This document shows, in pieces, positions 1-8,004 of a stretch of 37,426 nucleotides of DNA. The notes under the pieces were generated by a model. It did no database searches. It saw only the letters and a list, made by a program, of their open reading frames with translations, and had not been told where the DNA came from. Numbering within the stretch: position 1 is the stretch's first letter; every line of letters begins with the position of its first letter. This DNA comes from an uncultured Bacteroidales bacterium (GTDB lineage: Bacteria; Bacteroidota; Bacteroidia; Bacteroidales; UBA932), in NCBI GenBank assembly GCA_944322805.1, contig CALUQC010000104.1:1-37426 (forward strand). Direction: 5' to 3'. Made by a program: the position numbers and the translations under genes.

Positions 1-129
1 AAATTCGCGTTTTTCTGCAATCTTCCCCAATATATAAAGGATCCTTACAAGAGGTTCATCGAGAACAAGTTGAGGGAGAAGTTTGATTTCAGGGGGTGTC
101 CTATGCAGATTTTTTTCCGTCAAAAATAA
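1..129 (+). CDS. der: GTPase Der (EngA), C-terminal end only
   Basis: This is the last 42 codons of a gene that enters from the left edge; reading starts at base 1 and stops at TAA 127-129. The peptide begins [19 protein letters not shown] and ends [10 protein letters not shown]. This matches the C-terminal KH-like domain of Der, where a strand with F/C-N-x-P is followed by a Y-x-R/K-F-x-E-N helix and a final strand with P-M/I-x-I-F-x-R. Der is an essential tandem-G-domain GTPase acting in 50S ribosomal subunit assembly. Both GTPase domains lie outside the window, so the call rests on the C-terminal signature only. A 124-nt hairpin element starts 2 nt after the stop codon and probably forms the end of the der transcript. 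Confidence 0.88.
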   Translation, partial: KFAFFCNLPQYIKDPYKRFIENKLREKFDFRGCPMQIFFRQK

Positions 130-130
130 C

Positions 131-254
131 CCGGAGCGCAAAGAGGGGGCATCTGCGGCGTTGCCGGCGGGATGGGGGCTCGGTCATTTACGGAAGTAAA
201 CTCCCTTCGCCACCACCCTCGGCGCCTTGCATCTGCCCCTTCTTTGCGCTCCGG
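131..254 (+). repeat. 124-nt hairpin element, copy A, at the der stop codon
   Basis: This is a long imperfect palindrome. The outer arms 131-151 and 234-254 are complementary at 20 of 21 positions. Inside are three blocks shared with copy B (8799-8922): TCTGCGGCGTTGCCGGC at 152-168; a 24-nt block at 182-205 containing TTTACGGAAGTAAA, a 5-bp stem closed by a GGAA tetraloop; and GGCGCCTTGCATC at 221-233. Blocks 1 and 3 pair with each other, and the linkers 169-181 and 206-220 are partly complementary. The arms differ completely from those of copy B. A role as transcript end or bidirectional terminator is inference. Confidence 0.85.
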
Positions 255-288
255 CGACCCGGTGAAACAGACGGGCGATGAAAAAACA

Positions 289-304
289 TCTGCGGCGTTG
301 CCGG
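289..304 (+). repeat. Isolated partial copy of hairpin-element block 1
   Basis: TCTGCGGCGTTGCCGG recurs here, 137 nt after the same block in copy A and in the same orientation, without the arms or the tetraloop block. It looks like a decayed or partial copy of the element family. Confidence 0.6.
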
Positions 305-319
305 GGCGGAGCACAATCA

Positions 320-350
320 AAAGACGGCGACCAACACGGCCGCCGTCTTT
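320..350 (-). terminator. Intrinsic-type terminator of the DUF4783 gene
   Basis: Perfect 10-bp arms AAAGACGGCG (320-329) and CGCCGTCTTT (341-350) enclose an 11-nt loop. On the minus strand the hairpin is followed by a short T run (TTTT at its foot), as expected for transcription leaving the DUF4783 gene, which ends at 419. On the plus strand it could also catch read-through from der. Confidence 0.65.
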
Positions 351-418
351 CGAACTATAACCCTATTATTAACAACTAAACTAACCTGTTACTTGAATTC
401 GCAAAAGCTGTGCCAAAA

Positions 419-823
419 CTATTCAACCCGTTCGATCTTGAGCTGCTGGATCTGGAAGGAATTCTTGTGATAATTGACGAAAATCGTCACCACGAATCTC
501 TCTCCCCCGGCATTCAGGATGCCCAAAGCGTATTTCATGTTGCATTTGTCCGCCTGATGGGTAATATCGAAAGCGCTCGGATTGTAGGCACTGAAAAAAG
601 ACTTTATTATCTGCCTCGCCTGACTACGGCTGGAATCGCTGCCCCCGGCAATAACTTTCACTTCGAGATTGTCGGCGAACCATGCGGAAAGTTTGTCCGC
701 ATCCCCCATCCTGATATATTTCGCAATAGGCGTAAATACGTCGAAGTCCTGCGCGGCCGAATTTAAGCCCAATCCCATAAACAGCGCCGGAGCGACAGCC
801 AATATTCTTACCAAATTTTTCAT
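419..823 (-). CDS. DUF4783 family secreted protein
   Basis: The product is 134 aa with an N-terminal Sec signal peptide (hydrophobic stretch about residues 5-20, then NSAAQ as a plausible cleavage site), so the mature protein should be periplasmic or exported. The mature part resembles DUF4783, a small Bacteroidota-restricted family with an NTF2-like look: an N-terminal helix with FTPIAKYIRMGDADKLSAWF, a middle segment QIIKSFFSAYNPSAF, and a C-terminal strand pair that includes GERFVVTIFVNY. The start at 823 was chosen because the upstream in-frame extension is antisense to rlmH and the signal peptide begins exactly there. It is divergent from rlmH across a 79-bp gap, and a terminator hairpin follows at 320-350. 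Function is unknown; family assignment is from memory of the motif pattern. Confidence 0.78.
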   Translation of the reverse strand: MKNLVRILAVAPALFMGLGLNSAAQDFDVFTPIAKYIRMGDADKLSAWFADNLEVKVIAGGSDSSRSQARQIIKSFFSAYNPSAFDITHQADKCNMKYALGILNAGGERFVVTIFVNYHKNSFQIQQLKIERVE

Positions 824-851
824 TGCCGGAGAAAATATCAGTGCCGTCAAC

Positions 852-882
852 TTGCAAAATTCGAGCCACATAAGTATATTTG
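852..882 (+). promoter_or_regulatory. Promoter for rlmH (Bacteroidota type)
   Basis: A perfect -7 element TATATTTG lies at 875-882, with a TTG-type -33 element at 852-854, spacing 20. Transcription would start near 889, leaving a very short leader before the ATG at 903. Confidence 0.6.
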
Positions 883-902
883 CGAGACTTCGCAACTTCC
901 GG

Positions 903-1382
903 ATGAAGATGAGAATCAGATTGATAATGACAGGCAAAACCGACACCGGCTGGGTGGCAGAGGGTCTCGGCATATATTGCAGGCGGCTGAGCCGGTACGT
1001 GAATTTCTCGATTACGGAAATTCCGGACCTGAAGAATGCCGCTTCCCTGAGCCGGGATGCCATCAAGGCAAAGGAAGGGGAAAACCAGCTCAAATACATT
1101 GCTCCGGGCGACCATGTGATCATCCTGGATGAAAAAGGCCGGGAATTCTCATCCATGGAGTGGGCCTCCATGATAAATGACAGGATGTCCCATTTCCCGG
1201 GAGACATGGTATTCATCACAGGAGGGGCGTACGGATTTTCGGATGACGTATATGCGCGTGCGGATGAAAAGCTGTCATTGTCGAAAATGACATTTTCCCA
1301 CCAGATGGTACGGGTAATTTTTGCGGAGCAGCTCTACCGGGCTTTTACCATTATCCGGGGAGAGCCGTATCATCATGAATAA
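903..1382 (+). CDS. rlmH: 23S rRNA (pseudouridine-1915-N3)-methyltransferase RlmH
   Basis: The product is 159 aa, close to the usual ~155-157 aa of RlmH, a SPOUT-class enzyme that uses S-adenosylmethionine to methylate pseudouridine 1915 of 23S rRNA in helix 69. Diagnostic features are the N-terminal strand MKMRIRLIMTGKT, the segment IILDEKGREFSS, the trefoil-knot SAM site TGGAYGFS (residues 106-113), the LSKMTFSHQMVRVIFAEQLYRA helix region, and the C-terminal GEPYHHE. The start at 903 is preferred; 909 is an alternative that loses two residues. A -7 promoter element lies just upstream. The last 8 nt overlap the start of the downstream histidine kinase, which suggests translational coupling even though the two products have no obvious functional link. 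Confidence 0.95.
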   Translation: MKMRIRLIMTGKTDTGWVAEGLGIYCRRLSRYVNFSITEIPDLKNAASLSRDAIKAKEGENQLKYIAPGDHVIILDEKGREFSSMEWASMINDRMSHFPGDMVFITGGAYGFSDDVYARADEKLSLSKMTFSHQMVRVIFAEQLYRAFTIIRGEPYHHE

Positions 1383-4300
1383 TCGCACGGGAATGAAAAA
1401 CAGGACAGGGCTTTACCAGTTCAGCTTCAGGAAAAACGGATGGAACATGTTCCTTGCATTGTCCATCCTGCTCTTTGCAGTATCGCTCACGTTCAGAATC
1501 ACGTCGGAAAATGCGGAAAAGGCTGCGGAAAATTTCGGAGCCCATATCGAAAAGCGGCTCAAGGTACTGGAAGAATATGCCGATGAGGCCCTTGCATCCG
1601 ACCACAGCCAGTGGATGTCCCTGAAAGGATTCCCACAGGACATGGTCATTTACAGATACGTCTACGATACGCTCCAGTCCTGGAGCAACCAGTTTCCGAT
1701 AAACAACGACGATATCGGTACGAGGATGGTCGTAAAAAGGCTGGCCAACGTGCGTTCCGGAATATCATCCCCGCTGTCCGGCATATCCGAAGAGAGAAGC
1801 TACACGAATCTCGGCTCCAAATGGTACATAATGCGGAGCCGGTCGGACGGATTGAGCTGCAAGGTAATCTACGGACTCGAAATACAGAACACGCTCCTTG
1901 CCGACAGGCAGAAGTCGGATTCCGGCATGAATCCGAAACTGAAACTGCCCAAGAAATACGTGGCGATGTCGCTGAATCACACGGGTGGAGTTCCGGTCCT
2001 TATAGACGGCCAGCCGCTGTTGAAAATCATTTCCGAAACCACCAAGGACATTCCTATACAGACGAACGCCATCCTGAGATGGATAGCACTTCTCAGCCTG
2101 GTCATCTCCGTCATGCTGTACTTCAAAAAGCACACATCCATACGGATGTTTTCCGTCACGGTACTGACACTCATGGCCGTTTCCGCAGTCGCCTATGCCT
2201 GGGCCCTGCAGAGCAGGAATGTCGCGAAGCTGTTTTCACCGGACATCTACGCCGACGGGGCCGTGCTCTTTTCCTTCGGAGCGCTCCTGATAGCGAACAC
2301 CATGATCACCCTTTACCTGATGTGCGTGTACATATGCAGGAAAGAATTCATAAAGAAGGCTTACAGGCACGACAGGCTCCGCCATAAAATCATGTATGTC
2401 GCCGGAATCTGCCTCACGTTCATTGCCGCCGGAATATATGTCCACACGATGTTCGTAAGCCTGATTATGAATTCCAATATCGCGCTGGAACTCTACAGAT
2501 GGCTGAATCTTTCCATATACACCGTACTCGTGTATGTTTCGTACATCGGAATAATGTTCTGCATGCTGCTGATGCTCCAGATGCTCAAGCCGGCAGTACG
2601 AGAATTGACCGGGCTGCGTTACAGCGTATTCTCGAAAAAATGGCTGCTTTGCTTTTCGGCGATATGCGCCCTTTACCTGACAGTGATGTCCGGAGTCCTC
2701 GGCTTCAGGAAAGAGCAGGACAGAATCATCGTCCTGACCAACAGGCTGGCCCTGGACAGGGATCTCGGACTGGAAATCCAGCTCCGCTCCTTAGAAGACG
2801 CCATTGCCACCGACCCCATGGTGGCATCCCTGTCAGAACTCGACAGAAGCGACATTACCATTCTCAACAGGCTGAACGAAAACTACCTGTACCGCGTGTC
2901 CCAGGACTATTCCGTCACCGCCACGCTTTGCCGTGACAATGCCGGGCACCATTTCCATACGGGAGACGATGAAGCGCCCTGCATAGACTATTTCGGCAGG
3001 AAATTCATGTCGGGCAAGCAGATAGCCCCGGGCTCAAGATTCAGGTTCATATCGGACGAACTCGGAAATTCGACCTACCTGGGCTCTTTTGTCTACTATT
3101 CCGCAGCCACGGGAGTCGTCCACATGTTCCTTGAAATCGAGGAAAAGTCCCATACCGGAGAAAACGGATACATGAACATCCTCGGAAGGACATCCAAGCC
3201 GGGACAGGTGCAGCTGCCGCAATATTATTCATATGCCAAGTTCCTTTCGGGAAAATTGGTGAGCCACCGAGGCAACTATCCATACCCTGCCGTCCTCAAC
3301 CCCGACGTCACCGAAGAAATAGACAGCGGAGCGCAATACTTCTTCTCGAAACAGTACATCCATTTCGTGAACAGGATATCCGACGAAGAAGTGATCATCA
3401 CGTCCAGGACGCGCAGGGGCTGGGCCATGTACCTGATAAATTATTCGTACCTGATGCTGTTCACGTACGGAGCGCTTTATCTGCTGTCGAAGAAAAGAAT
3501 CAGGAAGAAAAATGCCGCCTTCCGCAACTACTACCGGACGAGAATCAATTTCGTGCTTACATTCTCACTCTGCATCACGCTCATAGTGATGACAGCCGCC
3601 AGCGTGACCTTTGTCTACAAAAGGAACACGAACAACATGAACAACATGATGTCAGACAAAATCAACACCATGCAGCGGCTGATGGAGGCAAGGACCAAAT
3701 TCGCGAACAGCTGGCATGACCTGAATTCCCAGGAAATCGTAGCGGCGATGGAAAACATCGGACACACGATGAAGTCCGACCTGACACTGTACACTCCGGG
3801 CGGAAAGGTGTTCCGCTCGACATCCCCGGAAGTTTTCGAGAAAATGCTTTTCGGCACGAGAATGAATCAGGAGGCATATTACAGCATCAAATTCAAGAAT
3901 CAGAGATTCTGTATCTGCAAAGAGCAGATAGCCGGCTTCAGCTATTACTCCCTCTATGCTCCGCTGTTCAATGAAAATGGCACCATAGTGGCTATCCTGA
4001 ATACGCCGTACTACGACCAGAACTACATGTTCAGGCACGATGCCTTCTTTTTCAGCGCCGTAATCATCAATATTTTCATCCTGCTCCTGGTAGCGACAGT
4101 CCTGCTGAGCACGACCATAATCAACGCCATTTTCAAACCTATCATAGAAATGGGAGAAAAGATGGCTTCCACGGACATCCATTCCCTCGAACTGATAAAA
4201 TATGACCGGGATGATGAAATCTCAACGCTCGTGAGAGCCTACAACCGGATGGTCACCGACCTGTCGGAAAGCACCAGGAAACTGGCCCAGGCCGAAAGGG

Positions 4301-5013
4301 ACAAGGCCTGGAGTGAAATGGCAAGGCAGGTCGCGCACGAAATCAAGAATCCGCTGACACCTATAAAATTAGAGATCCAGCGGCTCATACGGCTGAAACA
4401 GAAGAACGATCCTAACTGGGACCAGAAATTCGACAAGGTTTCCGCCGTGGTGCTGGAACACATAGACATCCTCACCGAGACCGCCAACGAATTCTCAACT
4501 TTCGCGAAACTGTACAGCGAGGAGCCCGTCCGGCTCGACATCGATGCCATACTCAGGGATCAGCTCGCCATTTTCGACAACAAGGATAATATCGGCATCT
4601 CATATCTCGGCATGCCGGATGCCTTCGTGACCGCCCCGAAGCCGCAGCTTATAAGGGTGTTCGTGAATCTGCTGACAAACGCCATCCAGGCCATCGAAAT
4701 ACAGCAGAAAGAGGACGAGGAAAACGGAAGGCCGTTCAAAAAGGGAGAAATTCTTATCTGTCTGAGGAACAGCACCGTGGACGGATATTACGACATCGTG
4801 TTCGAGGACAACGGACCCGGAGTCAGCGAGGAAAACCGAAGCAGGCTGTTCACCCCCAACTTCACCACCAAGAGCGGCGGGACAGGACTGGGCCTGGCAA
4901 TATCGCGCAATATCGTGGAGAAATGCAACGGGGAAATATCATACCGCAAATCCTACAATCTTTACGGAGCCTGCTTTACGGTGAGACTGCCCAAGGAAAA
5001 AGGCAATCAGTAG
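1375..5013 (+). CDS. NtrY-like multi-pass membrane sensor histidine kinase
   Basis: The product is about 1212 aa, much longer than typical NtrY. A first membrane helix lies at about residues 22-40. Further helices lie at about 232-250, 256-275, 291-315, 338-360, 377-402, 422-443, 683-705, 724-748 and 890-920, leaving large extracytoplasmic parts. A HAMP-like linker follows (LVRAYNRMVTDLSES), then the dimerization/phosphoacceptor helix with QVAHEIKNPLTPIKLE (His988). The ATP-binding domain has its N box at N1098/N1102, G1 motif EDNGPG at 1144-1149 and G2 GGTGLGLA at 1168-1175. The H-box with P-L-T-P-I-K is the NtrY subgroup pattern. The start at 1375 overlaps rlmH by 8 nt; 1393 is an alternative. 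The convergent response regulator at 5007-6158 is the obvious partner. The stimulus is not evident. Confidence 0.92.
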   Translation: MNNRTGMKNRTGLYQFSFRKNGWNMFLALSILLFAVSLTFRITSENAEKAAENFGAHIEKRLKVLEEYADEALASDHSQWMSLKGFPQDMVIYRYVYDTLQSWSNQFPINNDDIGTRMVVKRLANVRSGISSPLSGISEERSYTNLGSKWYIMRSRSDGLSCKVIYGLEIQNTLLADRQKSDSGMNPKLKLPKKYVAMSLNHTGGVPVLIDGQPLLKIISETTKDIPIQTNAILRWIALLSLVISVMLYFKKHTSIRMFSVTVLTLMAVSAVAYAWALQSRNVAKLFSPDIYADGAVLFSFGALLIANTMITLYLMCVYICRKEFIKKAYRHDRLRHKIMYVAGICLTFIAAGIYVHTMFVSLIMNSNIALELYRWLNLSIYTVLVYVSYIGIMFCMLLMLQMLKPAVRELTGLRYSVFSKKWLLCFSAICALYLTVMSGVLGFRKEQDRIIVLTNRLALDRDLGLEIQLRSLEDAIATDPMVASLSELDRSDITILNRLNENYLYRVSQDYSVTATLCRDNAGHHFHTGDDEAPCIDYFGRKFMSGKQIAPGSRFRFISDELGNSTYLGSFVYYSAATGVVHMFLEIEEKSHTGENGYMNILGRTSKPGQVQLPQYYSYAKFLSGKLVSHRGNYPYPAVLNPDVTEEIDSGAQYFFSKQYIHFVNRISDEEVIITSRTRRGWAMYLINYSYLMLFTYGALYLLSKKRIRKKNAAFRNYYRTRINFVLTFSLCITLIVMTAASVTFVYKRNTNNMNNMMSDKINTMQRLMEARTKFANSWHDLNSQEIVAAMENIGHTMKSDLTLYTPGGKVFRSTSPEVFEKMLFGTRMNQEAYYSIKFKNQRFCICKEQIAGFSYYSLYAPLFNENGTIVAILNTPYYDQNYMFRHDAFFFSAVIINIFILLLVATVLLSTTIINAIFKPIIEMGEKMASTDIHSLELIKYDRDDEISTLVRAYNRMVTDLSESTRKLAQAERDKAWSEMARQVAHEIKNPLTPIKLEIQRLIRLKQKNDPNWDQKFDKVSAVVLEHIDILTETANEFSTFAKLYSEEPVRLDIDAILRDQLAIFDNKDNIGISYLGMPDAFVTAPKPQLIRVFVNLLTNAIQAIEIQQKEDEENGRPFKKGEILICLRNSTVDGYYDIVFEDNGPGVSEENRSRLFTPNFTTKSGGTGLGLAISRNIVEKCNGEISYRKSYNLYGACFTVRLPKEKGNQ

Positions 5014-6158
5014 ACATAGTCTTTCACGTCCTGCACGGTAATCGTATTTCCCGACAGGATCAGCAGCCGCTCTACGACATTCCTCAGTTCGCGGATATTT
5101 CCGGACCAGGATTTTTCCACAAGCAGCTTCATCGCCTCCGGCTCGACAGGACGTTTGGCCATTCCGGTCTCGGCGCATATCTGGTCCGTAAAATAGTCCA
5201 CTAAGAGCGGTATGTCGGATTTTCTTTCATCCAAAGACGGCACATTGATGACAATCACGCTGAGGCGATGATACAGGTCTTCGCGGAAATTGCCTTTTTC
5301 GATTTCCGCCTTCAGATTCTTGTTCGTTGCGGCCAGCACCCTGACATCCACGATTATGTCCTTGTCGCTTCCGACCCTGGACAGTTTCTTTTCCTGCAGC
5401 ACGCGCAGGACTTTTGCCTGTGCGGCAAGACTCATATCCCCTATCTCGTCCAGGAAAAGAGTACCGCCGTCAGCCTGCTCGAATTTGCCCTTATGCTGTT
5501 TGATGGCAGAGGTAAAGGCGCCCTTTTCATGTCCGAAAAGCTCGCTTTCGATAAGCTCGGACGGAATGGCGGCGCAGTTCACCTCGACATACGGCATTGC
5601 GGCCCTTGTACTCTTCTGATGCAGGCTTCTCGCCACCAGTTCCTTGCCCGTACCGTTGGCCCCGATGATAAGTACCCTGGCATCCGTAGGCGCGACCTTG
5701 TCAATTATGGCACGAATATGCTGCATGGGCTCGGAATTGCCCACCATTTCCTGCTGTCCGTAGACTTTCTTTTTCAGGATTCTGGTTTCCTTTACGAGAG
5801 ACACCTTGTCCGTGGCGTTCTTTATCGTGATGAATATCCTGTTCAGGTCGAGAGGCTTCTGGATGAAGTCGAAAGCGCCCTTTTTTATGCATTCCACCGC
5901 AGTATCTATGTCCCCGTGTCCGGAAATCATCACTACCGCCGCATCTGTCCCCGCCTCCGTCAGTTTGTCCAGGACTTCGACGCCGTCCATCTTCGGCATC
6001 TTGATATCGCAGAAAATCACGGCGTATTTTTCCTTTTCCGCCATCTCGCAGCCGGAAACCCCGTCTTCCGCCACATCCACTTCATAGCCTTCGTCCATCA
6101 GAATCTCTTTCAAAGAATTCCTTATCGACCTTTCGTCATCTATAACCAATATCTTCAT
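5007..6158 (-). CDS. NtrC/NtrX-type response regulator with AAA+ domain, lacking a DNA-binding domain
   Basis: The product is 383 aa. The receiver domain (1-115) has D7/D8, phosphoacceptor D51 in CDIKMPKMDG, S79 and K101. The sigma-54-activator AAA+ domain spans about 137-370: Walker A GANGTGKE (166-173), loop GAFTSA (213-218), Walker B GGTLFLDEIG (231-240), arginine-finger region FREDLYHRL (291-299) and sensor II GNIRELRN (353-360). The protein ends 23 residues after sensor II, so the usual C-terminal Fis-type helix-turn-helix is absent, and the sigma-54 contact loop reads GAFTSA rather than GAFTGA. The start MKILVIDDE is chosen because the 32-codon upstream extension has no receiver character. 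The gene is convergent with the histidine kinase and overlaps its stop by 7 nt. A GxxxGTGKE-type ATPase is clear; the regulatory output is uncertain. Confidence 0.93.
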   Translation of the reverse strand: MKILVIDDERSIRNSLKEILMDEGYEVDVAEDGVSGCEMAEKEKYAVIFCDIKMPKMDGVEVLDKLTEAGTDAAVVMISGHGDIDTAVECIKKGAFDFIQKPLDLNRIFITIKNATDKVSLVKETRILKKKVYGQQEMVGNSEPMQHIRAIIDKVAPTDARVLIIGANGTGKELVARSLHQKSTRAAMPYVEVNCAAIPSELIESELFGHEKGAFTSAIKQHKGKFEQADGGTLFLDEIGDMSLAAQAKVLRVLQEKKLSRVGSDKDIIVDVRVLAATNKNLKAEIEKGNFREDLYHRLSVIVINVPSLDERKSDIPLLVDYFTDQICAETGMAKRPVEPEAMKLLVEKSWSGNIRELRNVVERLLILSGNTITVQDVKDYVY

Positions 6159-6254
6159 TGCACATAAATTTTTAAGAGAACGCCTGTCGCCGTTCCGGAA
6201 AACACAAGATACAAATATCGGACTTTTTCCTGACAAGCAATAAAGGAATTTCAC

Positions 6255-6262
6255 TATCTTTG
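6255..6262 (+). promoter_or_regulatory. -7 promoter element upstream of cmk
   Basis: TATCTTTG matches TAnnTTTG exactly and lies 21 nt before the cmk ATG, giving a short leader. No good TTTG at the -33 spacing was found. Confidence 0.5.
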
Positions 6263-6283
6263 TCCGCTGAGATACGTGTACCC

Positions 6284-6991
6284 ATGCTTATACCTGACAT
6301 CATCATCGCCATCGACGGCTATTCCTCGACGGGAAAGAGTTCTTTCGCCAAACTCATAGCGAAAGAATTCGGATTCCTGTACCTTGATTCCGGAGCCTTG
6401 TACCGGGGAGTGACACTGATAGCCGTAGAGCATTCGCTTATCGACGGCAGCAACAATATCGACGAGGAAAAACTGCTTGCCCTGCTGCCGGGAGCGGACC
6501 TTCATTTCGAAACCGATGCGGACGGCTGCAAGACCTATATGGGCCGGCGCTGCATCGAAAAGGAAATCCGTTCGCTCGCCGTTTCCCGCAAGGTCAGTCC
6601 GATAGCGGCGCTTCCATCCGTCAGAGAGTTTGTCGACGGGAAGCTCCGTGAACTCGGAAGGCGGAAAAGAGTCGTCATAGACGGCAGGGACATAGGCTCG
6701 ACCGTGTTTCCCGATGCGGAGCTGAAAATCTTCATGACCGCCGATCCGGAAATCCGGGCTATGAGAAGGATGAAGGAAATGGAAAGCAAGGGGGAAAAGG
6801 TGAATTTCCAGGATGTTCTGGACAATGTGCGCGAAAGAGACTACATAGACTCGCACCGGGCAGCATCGCCGCTGACAAAGGCTGCCGATGCCGTGGTGCT
6901 CGACAACTCCGGCATGACCATGGAGGAACAGATGGTCTGGATAAGGTCTCTGATAGCCGGACGTTTCGGCAATACCGCTTCTAAAAGTTAA
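6284..6991 (+). CDS. cmk: (d)CMP kinase
   Basis: The product is 235 aa, the usual length for bacterial cytidylate kinase, which phosphorylates CMP and dCMP to the diphosphates using ATP. The P-loop is DGYSSTGKSS (11-20) with the S-S-T-G-K-S variant typical of Cmk. The NMP-binding segment LDSGALYRGVT lies at 34-44, the signature GRDIGSTVFPDAELKIFMTA at about 134-153, and the R-rich lid region RAMRRMKEM follows. The start at 6284 places the P-loop strand (PDIIIAIDG) at the N-terminus as in the family; an in-frame extension to 6260 overlaps the promoter element and was rejected. ispH follows after 6 nt, so the two are cotranscribed, a common pairing in this phylum. Confidence 0.95.
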   Translation: MLIPDIIIAIDGYSSTGKSSFAKLIAKEFGFLYLDSGALYRGVTLIAVEHSLIDGSNNIDEEKLLALLPGADLHFETDADGCKTYMGRRCIEKEIRSLAVSRKVSPIAALPSVREFVDGKLRELGRRKRVVIDGRDIGSTVFPDAELKIFMTADPEIRAMRRMKEMESKGEKVNFQDVLDNVRERDYIDSHRAASPLTKAADAVVLDNSGMTMEEQMVWIRSLIAGRFGNTASKS

Positions 6992-6997
6992 ACTGCG

Positions 6998-7936
6998 ATG
7001 AAACTCTCTGTTGACATTGATGCCAATTCAGGATTCTGTGCCGGCGTGACAAGGGCCATAAAAAAGGCGGAAGAACAGCTCGACGGACCGGAAGGGAAAC
7101 TTTTCTCTCTCGGAGCAATCGTACACAACGACGCGGAACTGTCGAGGCTCGAATCGAAAGGGCTCGTGACCATAGACAAGGAAGACCTCGAGGAAATGCA
7201 GGATGCCGCGGGCGAGACCCTGCTTATCAGGGCGCATGGAGAGCCGCCGTCCACATACGTAAAGGCTGAAAAGCTGCATTTCAAAATCATAGACTGCACC
7301 TGTCCTGTCGTGCTGAAACTGCAGGAAAGTATCAGGGAAGCCTATGCCGGCATCAAAAACGGAAGCATAGACGGGCAGATTATCATTTTCGGAAAGATAG
7401 GCCATGCGGAAGTGCTCGGACTCGTAGGGCAGGCGGAAGGCAATGCAATAGTCATAGAGAACCTCAGAATGCTTGAAGACGCTGTCGCAGAAAAGAAAAT
7501 AGATCTTAAGAAACATATCGAGATATTCTCGCAGACGACCAAGAATCCGGCGGAATACGCATCCATCTGTTCGCGTCTGAAGGAGCTTATGGCAAAGGAG
7601 AACGAACTTCCGATGCAGAGGTTTGCCGGAAGGGGGCTTCTGACAGTGCACAACACCATCTGTGCGCAGGTTGCCACCCGACATGCCAGGCTGTCGAAAT
7701 TCGCGATAGATCACGACATACTTATTTTCGTCTCCGGTAAGGCGAGCTCGAACGGCAAGGTGCTGTGCGACAGATGCAAGTCCCTGAATATCCGCACCTA
7801 CCACATAGAGACTCCGGACGAAATCCGCAGGGAATGGTTCCGGGAAGATGACAAGGTAGGAGTTTGCGGGGCGGCGTCCACTCCCAAGTGGCTGCTGGAG
7901 GAAATTGCAAACAATATCCTGGCTTTCAACGGATAA
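6998..7936 (+). CDS. ispH: 4-hydroxy-3-methylbut-2-enyl diphosphate reductase
   Basis: The product is 312 aa. IspH is the last enzyme of the MEP isoprenoid pathway and reduces HMBPP to IPP and DMAPP with a [4Fe-4S] cluster. The three cluster cysteines are visible: C14 (SGFCAGV), C102 (DCTCPVV) and C222 (NTICAQV). Substrate-site residues are also present: H43 (IVHND), H80 (RAHGEPP), and H136 and E138 (IGHAEVLGL). The later FVSGKASSNGK and C-terminal GVCGAASTPKWLLEEI match the family's third domain. It is complete and lies 6 nt downstream of cmk. Its stop is followed by the efp promoter, so the operon seems to end here or read through. Confidence 0.96.
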   Translation: MKLSVDIDANSGFCAGVTRAIKKAEEQLDGPEGKLFSLGAIVHNDAELSRLESKGLVTIDKEDLEEMQDAAGETLLIRAHGEPPSTYVKAEKLHFKIIDCTCPVVLKLQESIREAYAGIKNGSIDGQIIIFGKIGHAEVLGLVGQAEGNAIVIENLRMLEDAVAEKKIDLKKHIEIFSQTTKNPAEYASICSRLKELMAKENELPMQRFAGRGLLTVHNTICAQVATRHARLSKFAIDHDILIFVSGKASSNGKVLCDRCKSLNIRTYHIETPDEIRREWFREDDKVGVCGAASTPKWLLEEIANNILAFNG

Positions 7937-7937
7937 T

Positions 7938-7968
7938 TTTGCGGAATCAATTCATTTTTATATTTTTG
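7938..7968 (+). promoter_or_regulatory. Promoter for efp (full Bacteroidota consensus)
   Basis: The sequence reads TTTG (7938-7941), a 19-bp spacer, then TATTTTTG (7961-7968), which fits the -33/-7 consensus exactly. Transcription should start near 7975, about 30 nt before the ATG. This is the clearest promoter in the window, consistent with high expression of a translation factor. Confidence 0.75.
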
Positions 7969-8004
7969 CAGCCGCAAAGAAAAAAACTATAATTTTACGG
8001 ATAT

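Noticed and set aside
131..254. Hairpin elements as integron attC sites
   Set aside because: attC sites have conserved ends and a variable middle; these have a conserved middle and variable ends, and no integrase or cassette array is present.
172..360. Short open frames in both repeat regions encoding a shared RSFTEVNSL peptide
   Set aside because: They arise from the conserved hairpin-element block translated on either strand (also at 8656-8892). There is no promoter or ribosome-binding context, and conservation is explained by the DNA element.
824..902. -7 element for the DUF4783 gene (GAATTTTG, minus strand, 861-854)
   Set aside because: It departs from TAnnTTTG at the first base and has no -33 partner; too weak to list as a promoter.
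5268..6167. 299-codon open frame antisense to the response regulator
   Set aside because: It lies fully opposite a clear receiver/AAA+ gene, and its translation has no domain pattern; it is a shadow of high-GC codon use.
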